Assembly (NCBI RefSeq): GCF_052060015.1
Contig: NZ_JBPODZ010000008.1
Location: 1 to 64,000, forward strand
Direction: 5' to 3'
Origin: Arhodomonas sp052060015
Lineage (GTDB): Bacteria > Pseudomonadota > Gammaproteobacteria > Nitrococcales > Nitrococcaceae
DNA length: 64,000 nucleotides
The translations under genes and the position numbers were made by a program. Of this stretch, positions 38,205 through 47,661 are shown piece by piece (position 1 is the first letter of the stretch; every line of letters begins with the position of its first letter). The notes under the pieces are model-generated. The model made no database searches and was not told the origin of the DNA. It saw nothing but the letters and a program-made list of their open reading frames with translations.

Positions 38205-39456
38205 GGGCAGGCTCCCGACAGCCCTCCAGCAAGGCCAGCGGGGTCGCCGTTGCATACACCGCCTCCGCCGGCTCCCCTGCGCTCAATCGCCGCCACAGCG
38301 GCGAGAAGGCGCGCAACCGCCGGGCCGCCGCTGCTAGCCGGGCAACCGCCTCGTCCACCTCGGCGGCAGTGACCATGCGGCCGAGGCTGAGCCGCAGCGA
38401 GGCATGGGCGATGGGGTCGGGCCGCCCCATAGCCCGGAGCACATGAGAAGGCCCCGGGCTTCCGGCACTGCAGGCCGAGCCCGCTGAAACCGCCAGGTCC
38501 CCGAGGGCCGCGGCCAAGGCCTCCCCATGCACGCCGAGGACGGCGATATTCAGGATATGAGGACTGCCATCGGCGCGCCCGTTGCGCACGATGCCGCCGA
38601 TTCCGGCCAGCCGCTGTTCCAGGCGGGCCCGCAGGGCGCGCAGGTGGCGCTCGTCGGCGCGGGCCTCTTCGGCCAGCCGGGCGAACGCCGCCCCCATACC
38701 CACTACCTGGGCCACCGGCACGGTACCGGGGCGCAACCCGCCCTCCTGACCGCCGCCGTGGAGCAGCGGCGCGAGGCGCACCCGTCGGGGCCTGCGGCGG
38801 ACGTACAAGGCGCCTACCCCCTGGGGCCCGTAGCACTTATGCGCGGACAGCGATAGCAGGTCCACCGGCAGCCGTTGCACATCCAGCGCCACCCGGCCGG
38901 CCGCCTGGGCGGCGTCGACGTGGAAAAGCGCGCCCCGCGCCTTCACCGCCGCGGCAATGGCGTCAAGGTCGGCGGTGACCCCGGTCTCATTGTTCACCGC
39001 GGCCACCGAGGCGAGCAGCGTTCGTTCACTGAGGGCATCGGCGACCGCGGCCGGGTCGATGGTGCCGTCCGCGTCGGGGCGCACCCGGGTCACGGACAGC
39101 CCTTCACGCTCCAGGGCCTCGCAGGCGGAGAGCACCGCGCGATGCTCGGTAGCGGCGACTACCACGTGATCCCCCCGGCCGCGGCCGTACTGATGGCGGG
39201 CGGCCCCGAGCACGGCGAGGTTGTCCGCCTCCGTGGCCCCGGATGTCCAGACGATCTCCTCCGGCGCCGCATTGAGAAAGGCGGCGACCCGGACCCGGGC
39301 GGTAGACACGGCGGCAGCGGCGTGCCGCCCCGGCGGGTGGTCGCTGGAGGGATTGGCCGCCAGCCCCTCCAACCAGGGCCGCATTGCCGCCAGCACCCCC
39401 GGATCCAGGGGGGTCGTGGCGGCGTAATCCAGATAAGGACCGGATTCGGCGGCCAT
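38197..39456 (-). CDS. iscS: cysteine desulfurase IscS
   Basis: IscS takes sulfur from cysteine with PLP and passes it to Fe-S assembly and tRNA thiolation partners. The 419-residue product has the PLP lysine K207 (LSLSAHKCYGPQG), His105 in ATEHRAV and the mobile loop cysteine C329 in SAGSACSAGSPGPS, which matches IscS in length. The C-terminal SPLW (385-388) patch that contacts IscU is kept. MAAESGPYLDYAATTP at 39456 was taken as the start. Its ATG shares a base with the cysE stop (TGATG). iscR, normally upstream, is absent. Confidence 0.93.
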   Translation of the reverse strand: MAAESGPYLDYAATTPLDPGVLAAMRPWLEGLAANPSSDHPPGRHAAAAVSTARVRVAAFLNAAPEEIVWTSGATEADNLAVLGAARHQYGRGRGDHVVVAATEHRAVLSACEALEREGLSVTRVRPDADGTIDPAAVADALSERTLLASVAAVNNETGVTADLDAIAAAVKARGALFHVDAAQAAGRVALDVQRLPVDLLSLSAHKCYGPQGVGALYVRRRPRRVRLAPLLHGGGQEGGLRPGTVPVAQVVGMGAAFARLAEEARADERHLRALRARLEQRLAGIGGIVRNGRADGSPHILNIAVLGVHGEALAAALGDLAVSAGSACSAGSPGPSHVLRAMGRPDPIAHASLRLSLGRMVTAAEVDEAVARLAAAARRLRAFSPLWRRLSAGEPAEAVYATATPLALLEGCREPAHG

Positions 39457-40283
39457 CAGCGGGTCCCGGTGCGATGCTCGTCCGGCCGCTCCGTGGAGGC
39501 CTGAGGCGTCTCCGCCGCCTCGCCGGCACCGCCCTCGCCCATCCCGCAGTCGCCGAGCTCCGGCAGGCGCTCGTCGCTCACCTCGGCCCCGAGCTTGCGC
39601 ATGGCCCGGCACATCTCCTCGAGCCGCTCGTCGGTGGTGTGCACGTGATCGAGGATGGCGTTGATGGCACTGGCCACCGGGTCGGGCATGTCCTGGGTGG
39701 CGCCGTAGGCGTCGAAGCCGATCCGGCGGGCGGTGGCGGCGCGGCGCTGGTCCTCCTCAGTGGCAGCCCCGCCTCGTCGGGCGACGCGGGCGGGAATACC
39801 GATCATGGTGGCGCCTTCAGGGACGTCCTTGACCACCACGGCATTGGAGCCCACGCGAGCACCATCACCGAGGGTCACCGGGCCGAGGATCTTGGCCCCC
39901 GCGCCGACGATGACATCATCGCCCAGCGTCGGGTGGCGCTTGCCCTTCTCCCACGAGGTTCCCCCCAGGGTCACCCCCTGGTAGAGGGTGCAGTCGTCGC
40001 CGATCTCCGCGGTCTCGCCGATAACGATGCCGAGACCGTGATCAATGAAGAATCGCCGGCCGATGCGCGCGCCGGGGTGGATCTCGATGCCGGTGAACCA
40101 GCGGGCGAACAGTGACAGGAACCGCGCCAGCCAGCGCAGGCGGTGATTCCACAGCCAATGGTTGCCCCGGTGGAAGATCAGGGCGTGGACGCCCGGATAG
40201 CAGGTCAATACCTCGAAGACGTTGCGGGCCGCGGGATCCCGCTGAAAGACACAGGCGATGTCCTGTCGGATGCGATCGAACAT
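39456..40283 (-). CDS. cysE: serine O-acetyltransferase
   Basis: CysE acetylates serine, the step that commits serine to cysteine synthesis. The 275-residue product has an N-terminal helical region (MFDRIRQDIACVFQRDPAAR) and a left-handed beta-helix of hexapeptide repeats (GARIGRRFFIDHGLGIVIGE; TLGGTSWEKGKRHP; VTLGDGARVGSNAVV). It is the shorter pseudomonad type with a C-terminal extension after IGIPARVA. It heads a coupled operon with iscS, so cysteine supply and desulfuration are made together. ATG 40283 was preferred over a GTG at 40325. Confidence 0.94.
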   Translation of the reverse strand: MFDRIRQDIACVFQRDPAARNVFEVLTCYPGVHALIFHRGNHWLWNHRLRWLARFLSLFARWFTGIEIHPGARIGRRFFIDHGLGIVIGETAEIGDDCTLYQGVTLGGTSWEKGKRHPTLGDDVIVGAGAKILGPVTLGDGARVGSNAVVVKDVPEGATMIGIPARVARRGGAATEEDQRRAATARRIGFDAYGATQDMPDPVASAINAILDHVHTTDERLEEMCRAMRKLGAEVSDERLPELGDCGMGEGGAGEAAETPQASTERPDEHRTGTR

Positions 40284-40430
40284 GGCGTGGATGTCCTGAA
40301 TGATCGATGAATGGCCCCGTGGCACGGGGAGGCGCCTGGACGCCGGGACGGGCCCGGGTGGGCCAGCGGCTCACCCGGGCCGACTACACAGCAGCGCGGA
40401 TCGCATCAGGGTGTAACTGTTCATACGCGT

Positions 40431-40436
40431 ATTATA
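40431..40436 (-). promoter_or_regulatory. -10 box (TATAAT) upstream of the cysE-isc operon
   Basis: A perfect TATAAT on the minus strand lies about 150 bases before cysE, overlapping the palindrome ATACGCGTAT (40423-40432). No good -35 box is seen 16-18 bases away, so an activator may be needed. The palindrome could be a regulator site. Confidence 0.5.
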
Positions 40437-40447
40437 ACGGCGTCGCG

Positions 40448-41173
40448 TCAGTCGCGACCATCCGCATCCAGCCGGCGCTCCACAGCGGCGAGCAGCCCCC
40501 GGAGGATATTGACCTCGGCACGCTCCGGCAACGCGCGGTTGAACAGCCGCTGCAGGCGCAGCATCAGGTGCCGCTGCTCGTCGATACCCGCGTAACCGCT
40601 GGCGGCCATGACCCGGGAGAGGTGCTCGTAGAGGCCGGCGAGATGGGCGGGGTCCGCGGCTGCCGCGGCCTCCTCCGGCTGGGGCGTGCCCTCGCCCGCC
40701 AGCGCGGCGAGCCGCAGCTCGTAGGTAAGCACCTGTACCGCCGCCGCGAGGTTTAGCGAAGGATAGGCGGGATCGGCGGGGATGTGCACGAGCCGGTGGC
40801 AGCGCCCGGTCTCGGTGTTGGTGAGCCCGGAATGCTCCCGGCCGAAGAGCATCGCCACCGGCACCCCGGCACCGGCGATCTCCGCTGCCGCCCGGCGCGG
40901 GGTGAGTGACGGCACACCGTAGCGGCGCCGGCGCGCCGTCACGCCGTAGACCCGGCCCATGCCCACCAGGGCCTCGTCCAGGCCGCCATGTGTGCGTGCG
41001 GCGGCGAGGGTGTCGCCGGCATTGCCGGCATTGGCGCGGGCACGCTCGTCCACCGCGCAGGCGGCGACCAGGTGCAACCGGGCGAGGCCCATGGTCTTCA
41101 GTGCACGGGCAGCGGAGCCGATGTTACCCGGATGGGTGGTGCCCACGAGCAGGATGTGGACGTGATCGAGCAT
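40448..41173 (-). CDS. trmJ: tRNA (cytidine/uridine-2'-O-)-methyltransferase TrmJ
   Basis: TrmJ adds a 2'-O-methyl group at position 32 of several tRNAs. The 241-residue product has an N-terminal SPOUT knot domain (HILLVGTTHPGNIGSAARAL; MLFGREHSGLTN; IPADPAYPSLNLAAAVQVL) and a short C-terminal dimerisation part. The order trmJ-cysE-isc is as in Pseudomonas. It is divergent from suhB, about 100 bases away. Confidence 0.95.
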   Translation of the reverse strand: MLDHVHILLVGTTHPGNIGSAARALKTMGLARLHLVAACAVDERARANAGNAGDTLAAARTHGGLDEALVGMGRVYGVTARRRRYGVPSLTPRRAAAEIAGAGVPVAMLFGREHSGLTNTETGRCHRLVHIPADPAYPSLNLAAAVQVLTYELRLAALAGEGTPQPEEAAAAADPAHLAGLYEHLSRVMAASGYAGIDEQRHLMLRLQRLFNRALPERAEVNILRGLLAAVERRLDADGRD

Positions 41174-41275
41174 GCCTCAGGGGCTCCCTGCGGGCACCGC
41201 TAGCAGGTGCCGCCGCTGGCCGATTGCTGGTATGCTAATGGGCTGTCCATCGACGGCCCCGAACAGGCGAACCCC

Positions 41276-42073
41276 ATGCATCCTATGGTGAACATCGCTG
41301 TGCGCGCCGCGCGCAGCGCCGGAAACGTCATTGTCCGCAACAGCGACCGACTCGACCGTATCCAGGTAGAGACCAAGGGCGCCAACGATTTCGTCAGCGA
41401 GGTGGACATCGCCGCCGAGCGCGAGATCGTGAACACCCTGCGCCGCGCCTACCCCGACCACGGCATCCTCGGCGAGGAGTCCGGGGGCGAGGCCCGCGGC
41501 GACTACCTCTGGGTCATCGACCCCCTCGACGGCACCACCAATTTCCTGCACGGCTTCCCGCACTTCGCGGTCTCCATCGCGCTGCTCCATCGCGGGGTGC
41601 CGGAGGCGGGGGTGATCTACGACCCGATCCGCCAGGAGCTCTTCACTGCCACCCGCGGCGGCGGCGCCACCCTGGAAGGCCGGAGGATGCGCATGCGCGA
41701 GCGCCGCAGCATCAACGACGCCCTGCTCGGCACCGGCTTCCCGTTCCGTCACCCCGAGCACAAGCCCGCCTATCTCGGGATGTTCGCCGACGTCTTGGAC
41801 AGCGCACGCGACATTCGCCGCGCCGGCTCGGCGGCCCTGGATCTCGCCTACGTGGCGGCCGGGCGCCTGGACGGGTTCTGGGAGATCGGGCTCAATCGCT
41901 GGGATATCGCCGCCGGGGCCCTGCTGGTCCAGGAGGCCGGCGGGATCGTCACCGATTTCACCGGCTCGCCGGCATTCCTGGAGACCGGCAACGTCGCCGC
42001 CGGCAGCCTCAAGCTCCATGCCGATCTCCTCGCCCACCTCCGCCCGCACCTCACCGAGGCGCTGGGCGGCTGA
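41276..42073 (+). CDS. suhB: inositol-1-monophosphatase family protein SuhB
   Basis: SuhB hydrolyses inositol monophosphate and also works with NusA/NusG in rRNA transcription antitermination in Escherichia coli. The 265-residue product has the metal sites GEESGG, WVIDPLDGTTNF and WDIAAGALLVQEAGG. MHPMVNIAVRAARSAGNVIV at 41276 is the family N-terminus. An extended -10 (TGGTATGCT) lies at 41228-41236. It stands between trmJ and the convergent secF. Confidence 0.95.
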   Translation: MHPMVNIAVRAARSAGNVIVRNSDRLDRIQVETKGANDFVSEVDIAAEREIVNTLRRAYPDHGILGEESGGEARGDYLWVIDPLDGTTNFLHGFPHFAVSIALLHRGVPEAGVIYDPIRQELFTATRGGGATLEGRRMRMRERRSINDALLGTGFPFRHPEHKPAYLGMFADVLDSARDIRRAGSAALDLAYVAAGRLDGFWEIGLNRWDIAAGALLVQEAGGIVTDFTGSPAFLETGNVAAGSLKLHADLLAHLRPHLTEALGG

Positions 42074-42091
42074 CACCGCCCGGGGCGGCGG

Positions 42092-43015
42092 TCACGGCAT
42101 CTCATCCTGGTCCGCGCCCTCCTTCTCCGGCGGGATGAGGTCCTCCTTGCTCACCCCCAGCGCCAAGGCCAGGCCGCTGGCGACGAAGATCGACGAGTAG
42201 GTACCGATGAGCACCCCGACGATCAGTGCCTCGGAGAACGGGCGGATGAGCGCGCCACCGAGAATGGCCAAGGTGATCACCACGGCCAGGGTGGTGGCGG
42301 AGGTCATCAACGTGCGGGACAGGGTCTGGTTTACCGAGAGATTGGCGACCTCCACCGGCGTCCCCTTGCGTACGCGCACGAAGTTCTCCCGTATTCGGTC
42401 AAAGACCACGATGGTGTCGTTGAGCGAATAACCGATCACCGCCAACAGCGCCGCCAGTACCGTCAGATCGAACTCCACCTGGGTCAGCGAGAAAAAGCCC
42501 AGCACGATGGTGACGTCGTGGACCAGCGCCGCCACCGCCCCCAGGGCGAAGCGATACTCGAAGCGGAACGCCACATAGGCGAGGATGCCCGCCAGGGCGT
42601 AGAGCATGGCCAGCCCCCCCTGCTCGCGGAGCTCCTCACCCACCTGGGGTCCGACGAACTCCACGCGCCGGAGCTCCGCCTCGCCACCGACGGCGGCGAG
42701 CACTCGATCGCCGACCCGCTCGCCGGCATCCACGTCCGGGGGGATGCGGATGAGCACGTCCCGGGCGGTGCCGAAGTACTGGACCACGGCCCCCTCGTAG
42801 CCGGCATCGGCGAGGTCGCCGCGCACCGCATCCAACGCCACACCCTCGGAATAGCCGAGCTCCACCAGCGTCCCGCCGGTGAAGTCCAGGCCGAAGTTGA
42901 GCCCGCGCAGCGACAGCGACCCGATGGCCACCGCCAGCAACACCAGCGAGATCACCGCGGCGATACGGCGCTTGCCGAGGAAGTCGATGTGGGTCTCGCG
43001 CTTGAAGAAATCCAT
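42092..43015 (-). CDS. secF: protein translocase subunit SecF
   Basis: SecF with SecD uses the proton motive force to help pull proteins across the membrane. The 307-residue product has six membrane spans, the periplasmic motif LDFTGGTLVELGYS, and family segments such as AVIGYSLNDTIVVFDRIREN. TAGGAG precedes ATG 43015. It follows secD after 8 bases. Confidence 0.97.
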   Translation of the reverse strand: MDFFKRETHIDFLGKRRIAAVISLVLLAVAIGSLSLRGLNFGLDFTGGTLVELGYSEGVALDAVRGDLADAGYEGAVVQYFGTARDVLIRIPPDVDAGERVGDRVLAAVGGEAELRRVEFVGPQVGEELREQGGLAMLYALAGILAYVAFRFEYRFALGAVAALVHDVTIVLGFFSLTQVEFDLTVLAALLAVIGYSLNDTIVVFDRIRENFVRVRKGTPVEVANLSVNQTLSRTLMTSATTLAVVITLAILGGALIRPFSEALIVGVLIGTYSSIFVASGLALALGVSKEDLIPPEKEGADQDEMP

Positions 43016-43023
43016 GGCGGCTC

Positions 43024-44883
43024 CTAGATGGCCAGCTTGGCCTTGCGGCGGTTGCCGTAGATCAGGTTGACCAGGCCCCGGGTGCCCATGATCGCGGTGA
43101 ACATCGAAGTGATGATGCCGATGGACAGGGTTACCGCGAAGCCCTTCACCGGGCCAGTGCCGAATGCGAACAACACGATGGCGGCGATCAGGGTGGTGAT
43201 GTTGGCGTCGGCGATGGTCGACAGCGCCTTGCCGTAGCCCGAGTCGATGGCGGTGCGGGCCGTGGCGCCGGCGCGAAGCTCCTCGCGGATGCGCTCGAAG
43301 ATCAGCACGTTGGCGTCCACTGCCATGCCCACCGTCAACACGATGCCGGCGATGCCCGGCAGGGTCAGGGTGGCCTGCAGCAACGACAGCGCGGCGACGA
43401 TGAGCACCAGGTTGGCGAACAGCGCCACGTCCGCCACCAACCCAAAGACCCTGTAGTACAGCGCCATGAAGGCCACCACCAGGAGGAAGCCCACCACCAC
43501 GGCGGTGAAGCCCTGGTCGATGTTGTCCTGCCCCAGGCTCGGCCCGACGGTGCGCTCCTCGATGATCTGCACCGGCGCCGCCAGCGAGCCCGCCCGCAAC
43601 AGCAGCGCCAGATTGCGCGCCTCCCGGGGGTTGTCCAGGCCGGTGATGCGGAAGCGGCTGCCGAGCTGCTCCTGGATCTGGGCGACACTGATCACCTCGC
43701 GGGTAGTCTGCTGGCGCCGCTGGGTCTCGCCGTCGACGCGCTCGGTGATGGTCTGGGTCTCCATGAACAGCACCGCCATGTAATTGTTCACGTTCTCGGC
43801 GGTAAAGCGGCTCATCAAATCCCCGCCGGCACTGTTCAGCCGAATCACCACCTCGGGCTGCCCCGTGCGCTGATCGAGCCCCGACTGGGCGTCGGTGATG
43901 TACTCGCCGGTGAGGATGGTGTCCGGCTCCAGGGCCACATGGCCACCGTCACGCTGGGGATAGACCTCGGTACCCGGCGGCGCCGGCGACTCCGCTCCCC
44001 CCTGGTAGGGGAAGTGCTCCATGGCGACGGGCCGGAACTCCAGGGTCGCCGTGGCCCCGAGGATATCCTTGGCCCGGGCGGTATCCTGGACGCCGGGCAG
44101 CTGCACCACGATGCGCTCGCGGCCCTGGCGCTGGATCACCGGCTCGGCGACGCCGAGCTCATTGACTCGGTTACGCAGGGTGGTGATGTTCTGCTGCACA
44201 GCGAAGTCCACGAGCTCGCGGAGCTCCTCCTCGGGGAGGGTGGCCGACATCAGGAACTGGCCATCCGCCTCGTCGGCGGAGAACTCCAGCTCCGGGTACT
44301 CACCCTGCAGCGCCTCGAAGGCCTGCTCGCGCTCCTGGGCGGCATTGAACTCCAGGCGCAGCCCGCCGGTCTCCATGGCGACACCGTCATAGCGCACCCG
44401 CTCCTCGCGGAGGACCGTACGGAACTCGTTGACATAGCGCTCCAGACGTTGCTCGACGGCGGCATCCACGTCCACTTCCATGAGGAAGTGCACCCCGCCG
44501 CGCAGGTCCAGGCCCAGGAACATCGGGCTGCCGCCCAGTGAGCGCAGCCACTGCGGGGTGGACTCGGCGAGGTTCAGGGCCACGGTGTAGCTGCTGCCAA
44601 GGGCAACGGTCAGCTCGTCCTGGGCGGCCAGCTGGGCATCGGTGTCATGGAACCGGACCAGGAAGCGCTCATCGCGCACCTCCGTGCCCTTGACGGGGAC
44701 CTCCATCTCCTCGAGTAGGTCGATGATTCGCTGCTGCACCGTCTCGGCCGGCGGATCGCCGGCCTCCGTGGAGATCTGCAGCGCGGGATCCTGGGGAAAG
44801 AGATTGGGCAGCGCGTAGATCACCCCCCCGACGAGGACGACCAAGAGGATGAGATACTTCCACAGCGGATAGCGGTTGGTCAT
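43024..44883 (-). CDS. secD: protein translocase subunit SecD
   Basis: SecD has a large periplasmic domain that grips emerging protein and a six-span membrane part that conducts protons. The 619-residue length is normal. Motifs are FLGLDLRGGVHFLMEVDV, the P1 domain in the first half, VMVGMAVDAN-like LTVGMAVDANVLIFERIREE, and the conserved GTGPVKGFAVTLSIGI. It lies between yajC and secF, the usual order. Confidence 0.97.
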   Translation of the reverse strand: MTNRYPLWKYLILLVVLVGGVIYALPNLFPQDPALQISTEAGDPPAETVQQRIIDLLEEMEVPVKGTEVRDERFLVRFHDTDAQLAAQDELTVALGSSYTVALNLAESTPQWLRSLGGSPMFLGLDLRGGVHFLMEVDVDAAVEQRLERYVNEFRTVLREERVRYDGVAMETGGLRLEFNAAQEREQAFEALQGEYPELEFSADEADGQFLMSATLPEEELRELVDFAVQQNITTLRNRVNELGVAEPVIQRQGRERIVVQLPGVQDTARAKDILGATATLEFRPVAMEHFPYQGGAESPAPPGTEVYPQRDGGHVALEPDTILTGEYITDAQSGLDQRTGQPEVVIRLNSAGGDLMSRFTAENVNNYMAVLFMETQTITERVDGETQRRQQTTREVISVAQIQEQLGSRFRITGLDNPREARNLALLLRAGSLAAPVQIIEERTVGPSLGQDNIDQGFTAVVVGFLLVVAFMALYYRVFGLVADVALFANLVLIVAALSLLQATLTLPGIAGIVLTVGMAVDANVLIFERIREELRAGATARTAIDSGYGKALSTIADANITTLIAAIVLFAFGTGPVKGFAVTLSIGIITSMFTAIMGTRGLVNLIYGNRRKAKLAI

Positions 44884-44910
44884 GCCGACTCCCTGGTCGC
44901 GGCGGGGCGA

Positions 44911-45267
44911 TCACCCCTCGGCGTTGTCGGACTTCTCGAGCTTCTGCTTGAGGGTGCCCTTAGGCAGGACCTGGGCGACAGCGCTCTTTTGCATGCGGAT
45001 CTCCACGTTGTTAGCCACCTCCAGGGTGGCGAAGCTCTCGCCCACCTCGGTGACCTTGCCCGCGATACCGCCGCTGGTGACCACCTCGTCGCCCTTGGAC
45101 AGCCCCTCGACCAGCTTCTTGTGCTCCTTGGCCCGCTTCTGCTGGGGCCGGATCAGCAGGAAGTAGAAGATCACGATCAGCGCGACGGGGAAGATGAGGC
45201 TGGTCAGCGTGCCCCCGGGGGCGGCGCCTTCGCCCTGGGCGAGGGCATCGGAAATCAGGAAGTCCAT
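44911..45267 (-). CDS. yajC: Sec translocon accessory protein YajC
   Basis: YajC is a small inner-membrane protein of the SecDF-YajC complex. The 118-residue product has one span at about residues 25-45 (LIFPVALIVIFYFLLIRPQQ), the RPQQKRAKEHKKL motif after it, and a cytosolic beta-rich domain with VVTSGGIAGKV. It lies 78 bases after tgt and 27 before secD. Confidence 0.97.
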   Translation of the reverse strand: MDFLISDALAQGEGAAPGGTLTSLIFPVALIVIFYFLLIRPQQKRAKEHKKLVEGLSKGDEVVTSGGIAGKVTEVGESFATLEVANNVEIRMQKSAVAQVLPKGTLKQKLEKSDNAEG

Positions 45268-45345
45268 GTCGGTCTCCTCGGCTTCAATGGATGAATCCCG
45301 GCCGGCCGCGGGAGGGCCGCTCCGGCGACAAAGTCGGGCATTATG

Positions 45346-46461
45346 TCATACCCCCCGGCGTCGGGCGTAGAAGGCTTCGGCGAACTCGGCGAACCGGTCG
45401 ACGGCAATGGCCTCACGCATGCCCGCCATCAGGCGCTGGAAGTAGTACAGGTTGTGCAGCGTGTTCAACCGCGCCCCCAGAATCTCGCGACAGCGGTCGA
45501 GGTGGCGGAGATAGGCACGCGAATAATTGCGACACGTGTAACAGCCGCAGGTTTCATCCACCGGACGCGTGTCGGTGGCGAAACGGGCGTTGCGGATGCG
45601 CATCACCCCCGTGTCGGTATACAGGAAGCCGTTGCGCGCGTTACGGGTGGGGATGACGCAGTCGAACAGATCCACGCCCCGGCGCACACCCTCGACGATA
45701 TCCTCGGGCTTGCCCACCCCCATGAGATAGCGGGGCCGCTCCAGCGGCAGCTCTGGATCCAGGTGATCGAGGATGCGGTGGCGCTCCTCGGCGGGTTCGC
45801 CCACCGCCAGACCACCGATGGCATAGCCGTCGAAGCCGATCTCCCGCAGGCCCGCCGTCGAGGCACTGCGCAGCCCCTCGTGGACACCGCCCTGGACGAT
45901 GCCGAACAGTGCGTTGGTATTGCCGAGGGCGTCGTGGTGGCGGCGCGAGCGCTCCGCCCAGCGCAGGGAGCGCTCCATGGACGCCGCCGCCTCGCTCTCA
46001 CTGGCCGGATAGGGCGTGCACTCGTCGAAGATCATCACGATGTCCGCCCCCAGTGCGTGCTGCACCGCCATGGACTCCTCCGGGCCCATGAACACCGCCG
46101 AGCCGTCCACAGGGGAACGGAAGTGCACACCCGCCTCGGTAATCCGCCGCATCGCCCCCAGGCTGAAGACCTGAAAGCCGCCGGAGTCGGTCAGGATCGG
46201 CCCGTGCCAGTTCATGAAATCGTGGAGGTCGCCGTGGGCGCGGATGACCTCGGTGCCGGGACGCAGCCACAGGTGAAAGGTATTGCCAAGGATGATGCCT
46301 GCCCCGAGCTCCTGCAGCTCCTCCGGACTCATCCCCTTGACGGTCCCATAGGTGCCCACGGGCATGAACGCGGGCGTGGGGACCTCCGCACCCCGGGAGA
46401 ACGACAACCGGCCCAAACGCGCCCGGCCGCTGGTGGCGCCCAGCTCGAAGCGGATGCTCAT
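45346..46461 (-). CDS. tgt: queuine tRNA-ribosyltransferase
   Basis: Tgt exchanges guanine 34 for preQ1 in tRNAs with GUN anticodons. The 371-residue product has the acid/base Asp in LTDSGGFQVFSL, the nucleophile Asp in DCVIPTRNARNG, and the zinc ligands in CGCYTCRNYSRAYLRHL. Its ATG overlaps the queA stop by 4 bases. It is part of queA-tgt-yajC-secD-secF. Confidence 0.97.
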   Translation of the reverse strand: MSIRFELGATSGRARLGRLSFSRGAEVPTPAFMPVGTYGTVKGMSPEELQELGAGIILGNTFHLWLRPGTEVIRAHGDLHDFMNWHGPILTDSGGFQVFSLGAMRRITEAGVHFRSPVDGSAVFMGPEESMAVQHALGADIVMIFDECTPYPASESEAAASMERSLRWAERSRRHHDALGNTNALFGIVQGGVHEGLRSASTAGLREIGFDGYAIGGLAVGEPAEERHRILDHLDPELPLERPRYLMGVGKPEDIVEGVRRGVDLFDCVIPTRNARNGFLYTDTGVMRIRNARFATDTRPVDETCGCYTCRNYSRAYLRHLDRCREILGARLNTLHNLYYFQRLMAGMREAIAVDRFAEFAEAFYARRRGV

Positions 46462-47501
46462 GCCCGGGCCTCCGGCGCCGGTGGCGCGATGAACATGGCA
46501 TCGCCGTAGCTGAAGAAGCGATAGCGCTCCGATACCGCGTGGCGGTAGGCGGCGAGGACGTGCTCGCGGCCGGCGAAGGCACTGACGAGCATGATCAGCG
46601 TCGAGCCGGGGAGATGGAAGTTGGTGATCATTGCGTCCACCACCCGAAAACGAAAGCCCGGATAGATGAAGATATCGGTCTCGCCACTAAAGGGGGCAAG
46701 GACGCCGCCCTCCGCGGCGGCCTCGAGGGCCCGTACGACGGTGGTCCCCACCGCCACCACCCGCGCGCCGGCACCACGGGCGCGGCGAACGGCCGCCACG
46801 GTCTCCTCCGGCACCCGCAGCCACTCGCTGTGCATGTGGTGCCGGGTGATGTCCGCCTCTCGCACCGGCTGGAAGGTGCCGGCGCCCACGTGCAGGGTCA
46901 CCCGTGCCGTATCCACGCCACGCTCGGCGAGTCGCGCGAACAAGGCCTCGTCGAAATGCAGGCTCGCGGTCGGTGCGGCGACCGCGCCGGACTCGCTGGC
47001 GAACACGCTCTGATAACGCTCCCGGTCCAGCGGGGTATCCGGGCGACGGATGTACGGCGGCAGGGGCATGTGACCGTGACGCTCCAGCAACCCCAACACG
47101 GGCTCGTCGCCGGCGAAACGCAATCGAAAGAGCGCGCCCTCGCGGTCGATCACACTCGCCAGGAGCCCGCCCTCGAGCGCCAGCTCCGTGCCTACTCGCG
47201 GCGCCCGGCTGGCGCGCACATGGGCCAGGACCTCGTGTTCGCCGGTAAGCCGCTCCACCAGCAGCTCGACCGCCCCGCCGCTCGCCTTGCGCCCGTGCAG
47301 GCGCGCCGGGATCACCCGGGTGTCGTTGAGTACCACCAGGTCGCCGGCGAAGAGCAGATCGGGGAGGTCGGCGAAACGCCGGTCCGCCACCGCACCGCTG
47401 CCGCCATCGAGACAAAGCAGCCGGCTGGCGCTGCGCTCGGCCAGTGGCTCCGAGGCGATCAGCTCCTCGGGCAAGTCGAATTGGAAGTCGCTCAATTGCA
47501 T
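46458..47501 (-). CDS. queA: S-adenosylmethionine:tRNA ribosyltransferase-isomerase
   Basis: QueA turns preQ1 at tRNA position 34 into epoxyqueuosine using the ribosyl part of SAM. The 347-residue product starts MQLSDFQFDLPEELIASEPL and contains VVLNDTRVIPARLHGRK, LHVGAGTFQPVR and NFHLPGSTLIMLVSAFAGRE, all family signatures. It is the first gene of the five-gene leftward string ending in secF. Confidence 0.97.
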   Translation of the reverse strand: MQLSDFQFDLPEELIASEPLAERSASRLLCLDGGSGAVADRRFADLPDLLFAGDLVVLNDTRVIPARLHGRKASGGAVELLVERLTGEHEVLAHVRASRAPRVGTELALEGGLLASVIDREGALFRLRFAGDEPVLGLLERHGHMPLPPYIRRPDTPLDRERYQSVFASESGAVAAPTASLHFDEALFARLAERGVDTARVTLHVGAGTFQPVREADITRHHMHSEWLRVPEETVAAVRRARGAGARVVAVGTTVVRALEAAAEGGVLAPFSGETDIFIYPGFRFRVVDAMITNFHLPGSTLIMLVSAFAGREHVLAAYRHAVSERYRFFSYGDAMFIAPPAPEARA

Positions 47502-47661
47502 CGGGATCGGTCCCGGCCACGAACAGCCGGCGATAGTAGCAGCCGAGCCGGCACGGGGCGATCAACGGCACTACTCCCCCGCTATCTATTCAACAATATG
47601 GGCGTAAGATCGCAGGGGTGGGTGCTCGATTACCGCAGAGCATCGAACAAGGGATCCTATC

